DNA of 64,000 bases. Source: Streptomyces phaeolivaceus. GTDB taxonomy: Bacteria > Actinomycetota > Actinomycetes > Streptomycetales > Streptomycetaceae. Shown piece by piece: positions 45,525-53,019 of this stretch (positions within the stretch are counted from its first letter, which is position 1; the number at the start of each line of letters is the position of its first letter). The notes beneath the pieces were generated by a model that ran no database searches, was not told the origin of the DNA, and worked only from the letters and a program-made list of their open reading frames with translations. The stretch is taken from the NCBI RefSeq assembly GCF_009184865.1, contig NZ_CP045096.1:4526001-4590000 (forward strand), in the 5' to 3' direction. Position numbers and translations under genes: made by a program.

Positions 45525-46832
45525 TCACTCCCGATCAGCGACAGTCGCCGTCTGCTGCAGTTGCTCCAGCACAACCCCCGGCTTCGCCCCAGGCCGCACC
45601 GCCCGTCCGATCTGCTCCTTCACCGCCGCGCTGACATCCGCCCAGGACGTCTTCCCGACGGGATACAACGCCGCGCTGGGCAACTCGTCGAGGAACGGCG
45701 CCAACCCCGCGTCACGCGACGACGCGGCCATCTCCTCCGACGCCGAAGCGGTCACCGGCAGCAGGTCGTACTCACGGGAGAAGTCGAGCACGTTCTCGTC
45801 GCTGTAGACGAAGTCGAGGAAGTCCCCGATCTCCTCCCCGTGGCCGTTCTGCTTGAAGGCCATCATCCAGTCGGTCACCCCCATCGTCGCGTGCTCCCGC
45901 CCGTCGTACCCGGGCATCGCGGCCGTGCCGTACTCGACCCCCTGGTCCGCGGCCATCCGCATCAGACTGGGGTGCCCGTTGAGCATGCCGACCTCCCCGC
46001 GCGCGAACGCCGTGAACGCGTCGGCGCGGTTGAGTTCGGCGGGCGCGGTGGGCCCGGTGAGGCCCTTGTCGACGAGCTTGTTCTTCAGCCAGGTGAAGGT
46101 CCGCACGTTCTCGTCGGAGTCGAGCCGGTAGGTGCCGACGTCGTCGGTGTAGCCCGCGCCGCCGCTGAGCAGCCACTGCATGGTCTCGGCCTGGGCCTCC
46201 TCGGGCCCGAGCGGCAGGGCGTACGGGGTCTCGACCCCCGCCTCGTCGAGGGCCTGGGCGTCGGCCGCCAGCTCGCTCCAGCTGCGCGGGGCGCTGTCGA
46301 TGCCCGCCTCGGCGAAGAGCTTCTTGTTGTAGAAGAGGACGCGGGTGGACGCCGCGAACGGCATCCCGTACGCGACCCTGCGCACCTTGCCGGAGTCGGC
46401 GAGCTGGGGCAGGAACCCGGCCTGGACCGGTATCGAGAGCAGGTCGTCGACCTCGTAGAGCCGGCCGGCCGAGGCGTAGTCGGCGTACGTGCCGGCCTGC
46501 GCCAGGTCGGGCGGGTCCCCGGCGGCGACCATCTCCTTGATCCTGCGGTCGACGTCGTTCCAGGAGTAGACGCTGACGTCGACGTCGACGCCCGGGGTCT
46601 TCTTCTCGTACGCCTTCACGACCGCGTCCCAGTACTTCTGGGAGCTGTTCGCCTCGGAGTCGCCGTAGTCGGCGGCGACCAGCTTCAGGGTGACGCCGGG
46701 GCCGCTCGTCTCCGAGGCACCGCAGCCCGCAAGCGTCGCCATCAGTCCCAGCGCCGACAGGGCGGCCAGTGCCGCCGTTCCGCCGTTCCCGACGCCGGTC
46801 TTCGTTCGCCGCTGCCGCTGCCGCTGTCCCAC
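45525..46832 (-). CDS. Sugar ABC transporter substrate-binding lipoprotein
   Basis: This is a 435-residue family-1 extracellular solute-binding protein. The signal peptide has a basic start, a hydrophobic core (AALAALSALGLMA) and lipobox TLAGC. The mature protein has VYSWNDVDRRIKEMVAAGDPPDLAQAG, MPFAASTRVLFYNKKLFAEAGID, NGHPSLMRMAADQGVEYGTAAM and MGVTDWMMAF, typical of ABC sugar receptors. No permease or ATPase genes are adjacent. It is divergent from nagK, whose promoter carries DasR-type boxes, so an aminosugar ligand is possible but unproven. The start is GTG 46832. Confidence 0.88.
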   Translation of the reverse strand: MGQRQRQRRTKTGVGNGGTAALAALSALGLMATLAGCGASETSGPGVTLKLVAADYGDSEANSSQKYWDAVVKAYEKKTPGVDVDVSVYSWNDVDRRIKEMVAAGDPPDLAQAGTYADYASAGRLYEVDDLLSIPVQAGFLPQLADSGKVRRVAYGMPFAASTRVLFYNKKLFAEAGIDSAPRSWSELAADAQALDEAGVETPYALPLGPEEAQAETMQWLLSGGAGYTDDVGTYRLDSDENVRTFTWLKNKLVDKGLTGPTAPAELNRADAFTAFARGEVGMLNGHPSLMRMAADQGVEYGTAAMPGYDGREHATMGVTDWMMAFKQNGHGEEIGDFLDFVYSDENVLDFSREYDLLPVTASASEEMAASSRDAGLAPFLDELPSAALYPVGKTSWADVSAAVKEQIGRAVRPGAKPGVVLEQLQQTATVADRE

Positions 46833-46944
46833 TCGTAGTGCCCCAACCTGTCGTACCGGCCCCGCGCACAACAGCCTGGATCACCGGCCCGTGTTCAATG
46901 CCGTCAATCTCTCAACTACTCGAACCTTCTCGAACTTCTCCATA

Positions 46945-46957
46945 AGGTCTACACCAC
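46945..46957. promoter_or_regulatory. DasR-type (dre) box 1
   Basis: aggtctacaccac resembles the DasR core tggtctagacca, with one internal and one end mismatch. It is about 50 bp before the nagK GTG. Confidence 0.6.
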
Positions 46958-46960
46958 GCG

Positions 46961-46976
46961 AGTGGACTAGACCTCT
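46961..46976. promoter_or_regulatory. DasR-type (dre) box 2
   Basis: agtggactagacctct closely resembles the dre consensus agtggtctagaccact. It is placed about 30 bp before nagK, so DasR binding would block transcription until GlcN-6-P rises. Confidence 0.75.
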
Positions 46977-47004
46977 CGCGGGTCGAAGGGCCACACTGTT
47001 CTCC

Positions 47005-47958
47005 GTGAGACATGTCATCGCCCTCGATGTGGGCGGCACCGGGATGAAGGCCGCACTGGTCGGGGCCGACGGCGAGCTGCTGCACCAGGCGCGCCGGGCG
47101 ACCGGGCGCGAGCGCGGGCCCGATGCCGTCGTCGCGTCGATCCTCGACTTCGCCGCCGAGCTGCGCGCGTACGGCGAGCGGCGCTTCGGCGAGCCCGCGG
47201 CCGGAGCCGGGGTCGCCGTGCCCGGCATCGTCGACTCCGGCCGGGGCGTCGCCGTCTACGCCGCCAACCTCGGCTGGCGTGACGTCCCGCTGCGCGCCCT
47301 CCTCACCGAGCGGCTGGGCGGTGTCCCGGTCGCCCTCGGCCACGACGTGCGCACCGGCGGGCTCGCGGAGGGGCGGGTGGGCGCGGGCCGGGGCGCGGAC
47401 CGCTTCCTCTTCGTGGCGCTCGGCACCGGCATCGCCGGCGCGATCGGCGTCGACGGCCGGGTGGAGGCCGGCGCCCACGGCTTCGCGGGCGAGATCGGCC
47501 ATATCGTCGTACGGCCCGGGGGCATCCCGTGTCCGTGCGGGCAGCACGGCTGTCTGGAGCGGTTCGCCTCCGCGGCGGCCGTCAGCCAGGCCTGGGCGGA
47601 GGCGTCCGGCGACCCGGAGGCCGACGCGGCGGACTGCGCCAAGGCCGTCGAGTCGGGCGACCCGCGCGCGAGCGCCGTCTGGCGGACCGCCGTCGACGCC
47701 CTGGCCGACGGCCTCGTCACCGCCCTCACCCTCCTCGACCCCCGCACCCTCATCCTCGGCGGCGGCCTGGCGGAGGCCGGCGAAACCCTGTTCACCCCCC
47801 TGCGCGCGGCCGTCGAACACCGGGTCACCTTCCAGAAGGTCCCCACCATCGTCCCGGCCGCCCTGGGAGACACCGCGGGCTGCCGAGGCGCCGGCCTGAT
47901 GGCCTGGGACCTCCTCACCCCCACAGCCCCCACGGACCCTTCGGAGGTAACCACCTGA
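47005..47958 (+). CDS. nagK: ROK-family N-acetylglucosamine kinase
   Basis: This is a 317-residue ROK kinase, read from GTG 47005 (VRHVIALDVGGTGMKAALVG, with the ATP phosphate loop DVGGTGMK). It has GVAVPGIVDSGRG, GHDVRTGGLAEG, FVALGTGIAGAI and the zinc-binding ROK motif CPCGQHGCLERFAS. It is likely to phosphorylate GlcNAc to GlcNAc-6-P for NagA. Its TGA overlaps the nagA ATG (TGATG), giving a coupled nagKA operon under DasR-type boxes. From memory this is the S. coelicolor arrangement. Confidence 0.9.
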   Translation: MRHVIALDVGGTGMKAALVGADGELLHQARRATGRERGPDAVVASILDFAAELRAYGERRFGEPAAGAGVAVPGIVDSGRGVAVYAANLGWRDVPLRALLTERLGGVPVALGHDVRTGGLAEGRVGAGRGADRFLFVALGTGIAGAIGVDGRVEAGAHGFAGEIGHIVVRPGGIPCPCGQHGCLERFASAAAVSQAWAEASGDPEADAADCAKAVESGDPRASAVWRTAVDALADGLVTALTLLDPRTLILGGGLAEAGETLFTPLRAAVEHRVTFQKVPTIVPAALGDTAGCRGAGLMAWDLLTPTAPTDPSEVTT

Positions 47959-49268
47959 TGCCCCCCGCACTCGCCGACACCGGGTCCGACAGCAGCGCCC
48001 CGTCAGAGGCCGCGCGTCCTGCCGCCGGTCCCGACAGCGCCCCGTCAGGGGCGCGGGGAACTGCGCGACCAGCCCCCACCGACCCGCACCCGCCGAACAC
48101 AGCGCAACCGTTCACCCTGGACGGCGCCAACGTCGTCCTCCCCACCGGCACGGTGAAAAACGGCCGCCTCACCATCGACGGCACCAAAATCGCCGCCAAC
48201 CACCCCGAGAACGCCCACACCATCGACGTCCGCGCCCACTGGGTGGTCCCCGGCTTCATCGACCTGCACAACCACGGCGGCGGCGGAGCCTCCTTCACCT
48301 CCGGCACCGTCGACGACGTGCTCCACGGCATCCGCACCCACCGCCTGCACGGCACCACCACCCTCGTCGCCTCCACGGTCACCGACGACATGGACGGCCT
48401 CGCCCACCGCGCCGGCCTCCTCTCCGAACTCGCCGAGCAGGGCGACATCGCGGGCATCCACTTCGAGGGCCCGTTCATCTCCCCCTGCCGCAAGGGCGCG
48501 CACCTGGAGGAACTCCTGCGCGACCCCGACCCGGCGGAGGTCCGCAAACTGATCGACGCGGCGCGCGGCCGGGCCGCGATGGTCACCCTCGCCACCGAAC
48601 TCCCGGGCGGCCTCGACTCCGTACGCCTCCTCGCCGAACACGGCGTCATCCCGGCGATCGGGCACACGGACGCGACGTACGAGCAGACGGTCGAGGCCAT
48701 CGACGCGGGCGCGACCGTGGCGACCCATCTCTTCAACGCGATGCCGCCGCTGGGCCACCGCGAGCCCGGCCCGATCGCGGCGCTGCTGGAGGACGAGCGG
48801 ATCACGGTCGAGCTGATCAACGACGGGACGCATCTGCATCCGGCCTCCCTCCAGCTGGCGTTCCGTCACGCGGGCGCCGCCCGGGTCGCGTTCATCACCG
48901 ACGCGATGGACGCGGCCGGTTTCGGCGACGGCCGCTACACGCTCGGCCCGATGGCGGTGGAGGTCGTGGACGGGGTGGCCCGGCTGGTGGAGGGCGGCTC
49001 GATCGCCGGCTCGACGCTCACCCAGGACCGTGCCCTGAAGCGAGCCGTCACCGTCGACGGCCTGCCGATCGAGGACGCCGTCGCCGCCCTCTCCGCCAAC
49101 CCGGCCCGCCTCCTCGGCCTCTACGACCGCGTCGGCTCCCTGGAGCCCGGCAAGGACGCCGATCTCGTCCTGCTCGACGCGGACTTCGGCCTCAAGGGTG
49201 TGCTGCGCAAGGGCGAGTGGCTGGTCGACCCGTTCGGCGACCGCCCCTCGCCGGCGGATCCCAACTGA
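47958..49268 (+). CDS. nagA: N-acetylglucosamine-6-phosphate deacetylase
   Basis: This enzyme deacetylates GlcNAc-6-P to GlcN-6-P, the DasR effector. The 436-residue amidohydrolase has metal ligands in VVPGFIDLHNHGGGG, GIHFEGPFISP (Glu), AIGHTDATYEQT, ATHLFNAMPPLG and the catalytic Asp in FITDAMDAAGF. ATG 47958 follows GGAGG. The first about 53 residues (to about AQPFTLDGANVVLPTG) are unusual: bases 48036-48096 there are the right arm of the palindromic intergenic repeat, translated as SAPSGARGTARPAPTDPHPP. The enzyme proper begins only after it, and no good start codon lies between. Confidence 0.92.
   Translation: MPPALADTGSDSSAPSEAARPAAGPDSAPSGARGTARPAPTDPHPPNTAQPFTLDGANVVLPTGTVKNGRLTIDGTKIAANHPENAHTIDVRAHWVVPGFIDLHNHGGGGASFTSGTVDDVLHGIRTHRLHGTTTLVASTVTDDMDGLAHRAGLLSELAEQGDIAGIHFEGPFISPCRKGAHLEELLRDPDPAEVRKLIDAARGRAAMVTLATELPGGLDSVRLLAEHGVIPAIGHTDATYEQTVEAIDAGATVATHLFNAMPPLGHREPGPIAALLEDERITVELINDGTHLHPASLQLAFRHAGAARVAFITDAMDAAGFGDGRYTLGPMAVEVVDGVARLVEGGSIAGSTLTQDRALKRAVTVDGLPIEDAVAALSANPARLLGLYDRVGSLEPGKDADLVLLDADFGLKGVLRKGEWLVDPFGDRPSPADPN
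48036..48096. repeat. Palindromic repeat half inside nagA (copy 7)
   Basis: caggggcgcggggaactgcg, then cgaccagcccccaccgaccc, matches the right arm of the intergenic family. It is read in frame as part of the NagA N-terminal extension. Confidence 0.88.
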
Positions 49269-49491
49269 CCTGATCCGTCGGTTTGTTGACGTGCCACACG
49301 GAATACGGCGGCTGGTCCGGAGGGCTGGGCCGACCGCCGCCCGTTTGGCATGATCGAGCCTCCGCGCAGCCGAGACTCAAGGGGGCGGGCTGACCCCGGC
49401 GGAACCACGGGAATTCCTGGCATTACCTGCCGCGCCCGATATGATTTGAACACGTCAAGTTAGCTTCAGCCCGACAGAAGGAAGACCCAGA

Positions 49492-49893
49492 GTGCGCAAG
49501 TCGATTACGGCGGCCGGGTCCATCGGAGCAGCATTACTCCTCACCGTAAGTATGGCTGGTTCTGCATACGCAGATTCATACCGCGGATGCACCACCACGG
49601 GCGCCTCCGGCCAAGTGAGAATATCGAACTGGACGGACCCCACCGCCAAGATCAGCATTCATGGCGAGCTAACGGACACCAAATCGGACGACCACCACGC
49701 CCGCATGCGCCTCCTCACCCAACGGGCAGATGGCTCAATCCACTACTGGCCATGGCGCAAGAACACCGGCGGAGTGGGCACCAGCACCTTCGACACCACC
49801 GCAGAGGACAGCGATCGAGGAATCTTCGAGGCTGGTGTAGAAGTGGCTCGATTCGAGAAGGACGAAAAGCTTAATTCCTGCACAGACTGGTAG
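49492..49893 (+). CDS. Small secreted protein of unknown function
   Basis: This 133-residue exported protein starts at GTG 49492 after AAGGA. The signal peptide MRKSITAAGSIGAALLLTVS ends AGSAYADS. The mature part has two cysteines (YRGCTTT and LNSCTDW at the end) that may form a disulfide bridging the whole domain, plus a beta-rich pattern (GQVRISNWTDPTAKISIHGE). The codon choice and GC are noticeably lower than in neighbouring genes (for example gcagattcataccgcggatg), which suggests later acquisition. I do not recognise the family. Confidence 0.75.
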   Translation: MRKSITAAGSIGAALLLTVSMAGSAYADSYRGCTTTGASGQVRISNWTDPTAKISIHGELTDTKSDDHHARMRLLTQRADGSIHYWPWRKNTGGVGTSTFDTTAEDSDRGIFEAGVEVARFEKDEKLNSCTDW

Positions 49894-49958
49894 AAGCTTT
49901 CTCGCCAGGAGCGCCACCGAGACACATGACCTGGTGAAATAAGTGCTACCCAAGATTA

Positions 49959-49985
49959 GCCCCGTGCATGAGGCATGCGCGGGGC
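49959..49985 (+). terminator. Hairpin terminator after small secreted protein gene
   Basis: gccccgtgcatg pairs with catgcgcggggc (one G-U) across a 3-nt loop and is followed by a pyrimidine run (ctctctcttactctc). It lies between convergent genes. Confidence 0.8.
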
Positions 49986-50030
49986 CTCTCTCTTACTCTC
50001 GGGAGGCGGCGCCTTTCCAAGAACAGTCGA

Positions 50031-51020
50031 TCAGTCGTCGACCCAGTCCTTGACCAACCACAGCTGGTCGATGTTGGCGTCACACTGATTGCCCTGCTCG
50101 CACGAGATCTTGATCTCGTTGGTTCCCTCGTTGAGCTGGATGAAGTTGTAGGTCTCCGTCCAGCCCTTCTCGTAGTCGCCGTCCTTGGCGTTCGCCCAGT
50201 TCTTCATGTCCACGGGGTTCGTGGACGCCGTCCCGTTCACCGAGAGGGTGGCGGTGGCATCCTTGCCCGGTACCCCGTAGCCCGTGTAGAGCGTGTACTT
50301 GCCGCTCTTCGGGATGTCCTTCACCTTCCATGTCACCGACGAGCCGACCGAGTTGAAGTTGCCGACGTAGAACCCGCCCTCCGACTTCGCGCCGGGAACG
50401 TCGGACGCGATCGCCGCGGCGCCGCCGAGGAGGAGGGTCTTGGCCTCTGCCTTGGGGAGTTCGGTCTTCTCCGCCTTCTTCGACTTGCCGGCCGACGGGC
50501 TGGGATCGGCGCTCTCCCCGGTGGTCGGGGTCGTGGACGCCCCGGTGTTGTCGCCGGAGGCGTCGTCACCGTCGTCGCCTCCGAACATGGCGACGCCGAT
50601 GCCGATCACCACGGCCGCCACGACGGCGATCGCGCCGATGAGGAGGCCCTTGGTGTTGGGGCCCCGGCCGCGGCCACCGCCCCCACCGCTGCCGTGCGCC
50701 TGCTGACGAGTCGTCTGCGCGCCGCCGCCACCGAAGCTCTCGGGGGCCTGGTAGTGCGCGTTCGGCTGGCCGGGGCCGGCCTGCGGCTGCCCGTAACCCT
50801 GCTGTGGGACCTGCCCGTACTGGGCGGTCGCGGCCTGTGGAGCCTGCTGGGTCTGCTGCCCGTACTGGCGTTCGCCGACCGGTCGCACCCGGTTGACCGC
50901 GTTGGGGTAGCCGTAGCTCCCGCTGGGCGGCTGGGCTCCTCGGGCCTGCCCGTCCTCATAGAGGTAGCCGAACGGGTCGTCGTCCTCGGGCGTGCTCGCG
51001 CCGTTGTTGCCGGGCGTCAT
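50031..51020 (-). CDS. Single-pass membrane protein with extracellular CBM-like domain
   Basis: This is a 329-residue protein. Residues 1-about 115 are a Pro/Gln/Gly-rich cytoplasmic tail (YGQQTQQAPQAATAQYGQVP). One membrane helix follows (GLLIGAIAVVAAVVIGIGVAMF), then an acidic Ser/Thr linker. The C-terminal about 150 residues form a beta-sandwich (FYVGNFNSVGSSVTWKVKDI, YTLYTGYGVPGKDATATLSV, WTETYNFIQLNEGTNEIKIS) resembling carbohydrate-binding module families 6/35. It ends LWLVKDWVDD. Its ATG overlaps the iscB stop in ATGA, and its ribosome site AGGAG lies inside iscB. Confidence 0.78.
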   Translation of the reverse strand: MTPGNNGASTPEDDDPFGYLYEDGQARGAQPPSGSYGYPNAVNRVRPVGERQYGQQTQQAPQAATAQYGQVPQQGYGQPQAGPGQPNAHYQAPESFGGGGAQTTRQQAHGSGGGGGRGRGPNTKGLLIGAIAVVAAVVIGIGVAMFGGDDGDDASGDNTGASTTPTTGESADPSPSAGKSKKAEKTELPKAEAKTLLLGGAAAIASDVPGAKSEGGFYVGNFNSVGSSVTWKVKDIPKSGKYTLYTGYGVPGKDATATLSVNGTASTNPVDMKNWANAKDGDYEKGWTETYNFIQLNEGTNEIKISCEQGNQCDANIDQLWLVKDWVDD

Positions 51021-52480
51021 CGGACATCTCCTACCTGACCGCCAGCGGATGCGACTGGGGCCTGTGTGTTCTGTTCTTCTGCCCGGACGGCATAGCTATA
51101 GCCATCCGCCCTCTGGAGCAGGCTCACATGTTGATGGCCGATGCCTTGCACGATGCCGTGTGAGGTGCGGATGTTGAAACGTCCTGACGATCGGACAGCA
51201 ACCCGGCCCGTGTACGTGCCTGCCTTCTTGCCGACGGGCACGACCGCCCGCACGAGATCGCCCGTCCGGAAGCCGAAATGAGTCTTCGTGCGAGGCAGCG
51301 CGAGGCGCGGAAAACCGTGTTTGTCCGTACGGGTGCGTGCGTAGTCACCGCGCCCGGTGGCGACGGCGATCAGCGTGCTCGACGCATAGCGGACAACGCG
51401 ACATCTTGATCCGACCTCGCCGACAGCCAGGGCATCGAACGTGTGCGACTTGGCCAGTCGGAACAGATCCCGGTTGTACTTCGTTCTCCCGCCGGACCAA
51501 CACGAGACCGGGTGCCCAAGCGCGCGAAGCCTCTCAGAAAGCCGATCACGGGTTGCGTTCATCGCTGCCGCGTCCCTCAAAGGGAGCTTCACCTCTCGCT
51601 TGAGTTTCGCAACAACCTCAGGCCGGTCCTTCAAGAAGTCCTCGATCGGGCGGGATGCCTTGGCCTGATTACAGGGGGCACAGGACAGCGTGAGGTTCGA
51701 GACACGGTCTGATCCGCCCCGCGCTCTGGGCTGAACATGCTCGACCTGGAGGGGGACATCACTCTGGCCGCAATAGGCGCAACTCCGTCCCCACTTCTCA
51801 AGCAGGTAATGACGCAGCTCGTATCCAGCAAGGGTTCCTTGTTGGTATTCGACCCCCTTGAGCTCCCGTCCGGCCGCCATGGCGTGAGTATCGAACGCAA
51901 CCCGCTCGACATGGACCTCGGTCAGGGGAGCGAGCTGTGACAGGCGCTGCACTTGAGACCAAGTCGTGTCAACCCTGTGCTGCAGAGAAGGAGGCAACCA
52001 GCCCTCAGTGGAGCGACGGTTGTCGAAACGGGGGGCTCGATAGCGTGTGTTGGCCACTCGCCGCCGCCTCCGGTAGCCCGCGCGCCGTTCCATACCCTTC
52101 CGGATGGCCGCACCACGGTGCACCAGCTCCATCGCGTACAGACCACGTCGAAGAACCATGACTTCACCACTGCTGTCGGGCATCCGAGTGATGTCGTCAG
52201 TCAGAGCAATACCCGTGGCCTTCGATCCTGGGTCGATACGCACAGCGACGCCCCCGACTTCCGAATCCTCCAGGAGACGGTCCTTGATACGGATGGCGAA
52301 GGGAGTGTGCCGGGCCACAACCGCCCGCCCCTTCCTCAGGAGTTCACGTGCACGAGCCGGATGGCAGGGCATGAGCGGTCGCCCCTTGCGGTCCAGAACG
52401 AACACCCTTGGCGCCCCTGCGCCGGGCGCTGACCGCTCGCGCAGCTCTGGTAGTCCCGGTGCCCTGTCGTCGCGCGTCAT
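51017..52480 (-). CDS. iscB: IscB RNA-guided HNH/RuvC nuclease (OMEGA system)
   Basis: This is a 487-residue Cas9-ancestor nuclease. Visible in order: PLMP domain (VFVLDRKGRPLMPCHPARAR, PLMP 35-38), RuvC-I IDPGSKATGIAL (D83), Arg-rich bridge helix RRAGYRRRRRVANTRYR (132-148), RuvC-II EVHVERVAFD (E192), an HNH insert with CAYCG ... VEHVQPRARGGSDRVSNLTL (H248, N262) and CAPCN, RuvC-III KSHTFDALAVG (H346, D349), and a beta-rich C-terminal TAM-interacting part. All catalytic residues are present. ATG 52480 follows GAGGG by 5-6 nt; a GTG at 52510 is an alternative. No tnpA is adjacent. Its stop overlaps the next gene's ATG. Confidence 0.93.
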   Translation of the reverse strand: MTRDDRAPGLPELRERSAPGAGAPRVFVLDRKGRPLMPCHPARARELLRKGRAVVARHTPFAIRIKDRLLEDSEVGGVAVRIDPGSKATGIALTDDITRMPDSSGEVMVLRRGLYAMELVHRGAAIRKGMERRAGYRRRRRVANTRYRAPRFDNRRSTEGWLPPSLQHRVDTTWSQVQRLSQLAPLTEVHVERVAFDTHAMAAGRELKGVEYQQGTLAGYELRHYLLEKWGRSCAYCGQSDVPLQVEHVQPRARGGSDRVSNLTLSCAPCNQAKASRPIEDFLKDRPEVVAKLKREVKLPLRDAAAMNATRDRLSERLRALGHPVSCWSGGRTKYNRDLFRLAKSHTFDALAVGEVGSRCRVVRYASSTLIAVATGRGDYARTRTDKHGFPRLALPRTKTHFGFRTGDLVRAVVPVGKKAGTYTGRVAVRSSGRFNIRTSHGIVQGIGHQHVSLLQRADGYSYAVRAEEQNTQAPVASAGGQVGDVR

Positions 52481-53019
52481 CCGTTCCCTCGCTGATGGTG
52501 CTGCCGTCACCGACAGCGCGTTCTCCGGCGCTCACAGCCAGAGTGTGAGTGCCGTGTGACTCCCGCATGCGAAGGTGATCGCGTCACGGGTATCCCCTCG
52601 CCCATGTTCCGTGCCGGCTTCCCTGTCTTGATCAAGGCAGGGCCCTGTACCCCGTTTCGTCCCTGCTCCAAGAGGTGTCTGCAGGTACAGGTTCCAGAGC
52701 AGGCCGCTGAGGAAGCACGGCCAGGTGGGTCAGCACACCCACACGGAACGTAGCCATCAAGGTCACCCCCTCATCGGCGACGGCTCGGGCTGGTCATTCA
52801 GAGCCTCATCCACTGCGTGAGCGAGGCCCGGCCACCTGGCCGGGGAGCGAATGACCCCTAGGTCTCCTCAATGCGAGCGAGCCTACCCGCTCGCGTAGGT
52901 CCAAACGGGTGACTCGGACCTCATCGCCGGGCCGGGCCACCGCCCACCAGCGGACTTCCCCCCGCGACCCGCCGCTGACCTGGGCTTTTGCCGGGGTGTC
53001 TCGGACGTCACTCCGGGCG
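52481..53019. other. Non-coding interval upstream of iscB
   Basis: No gene is supported in this 539-bp stretch. The 52560-52900 part is dense in paired sequences and is listed as a candidate omega RNA. The last about 100 bp (52920-53019) adjoin the 3' end of cdgB and contain a GC-rich segment gccgggccgggccaccgcc without clear structure. Confidence 0.55.
52560..52900 (-). ncRNA. Candidate IscB omega RNA (HEARO-like)
   Basis: IscB guide RNAs (HEARO) are encoded directly 5' of iscB. Here the interval holds nested pairing: gaatgacc (52849-52856) with ggtcattc (52792-52799) enclosing cccggcc/ggccggg (52827-52833/52838-52844, 4-nt loop). Nearer the gene are cagggccctg-type and gggtcagcacaccc-type hairpins. 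The guide end would be the 5' part, near the element boundary around 52860-52900. The structures are seen; the identity is inferred from position. Exact ends are unknown. Confidence 0.6.
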
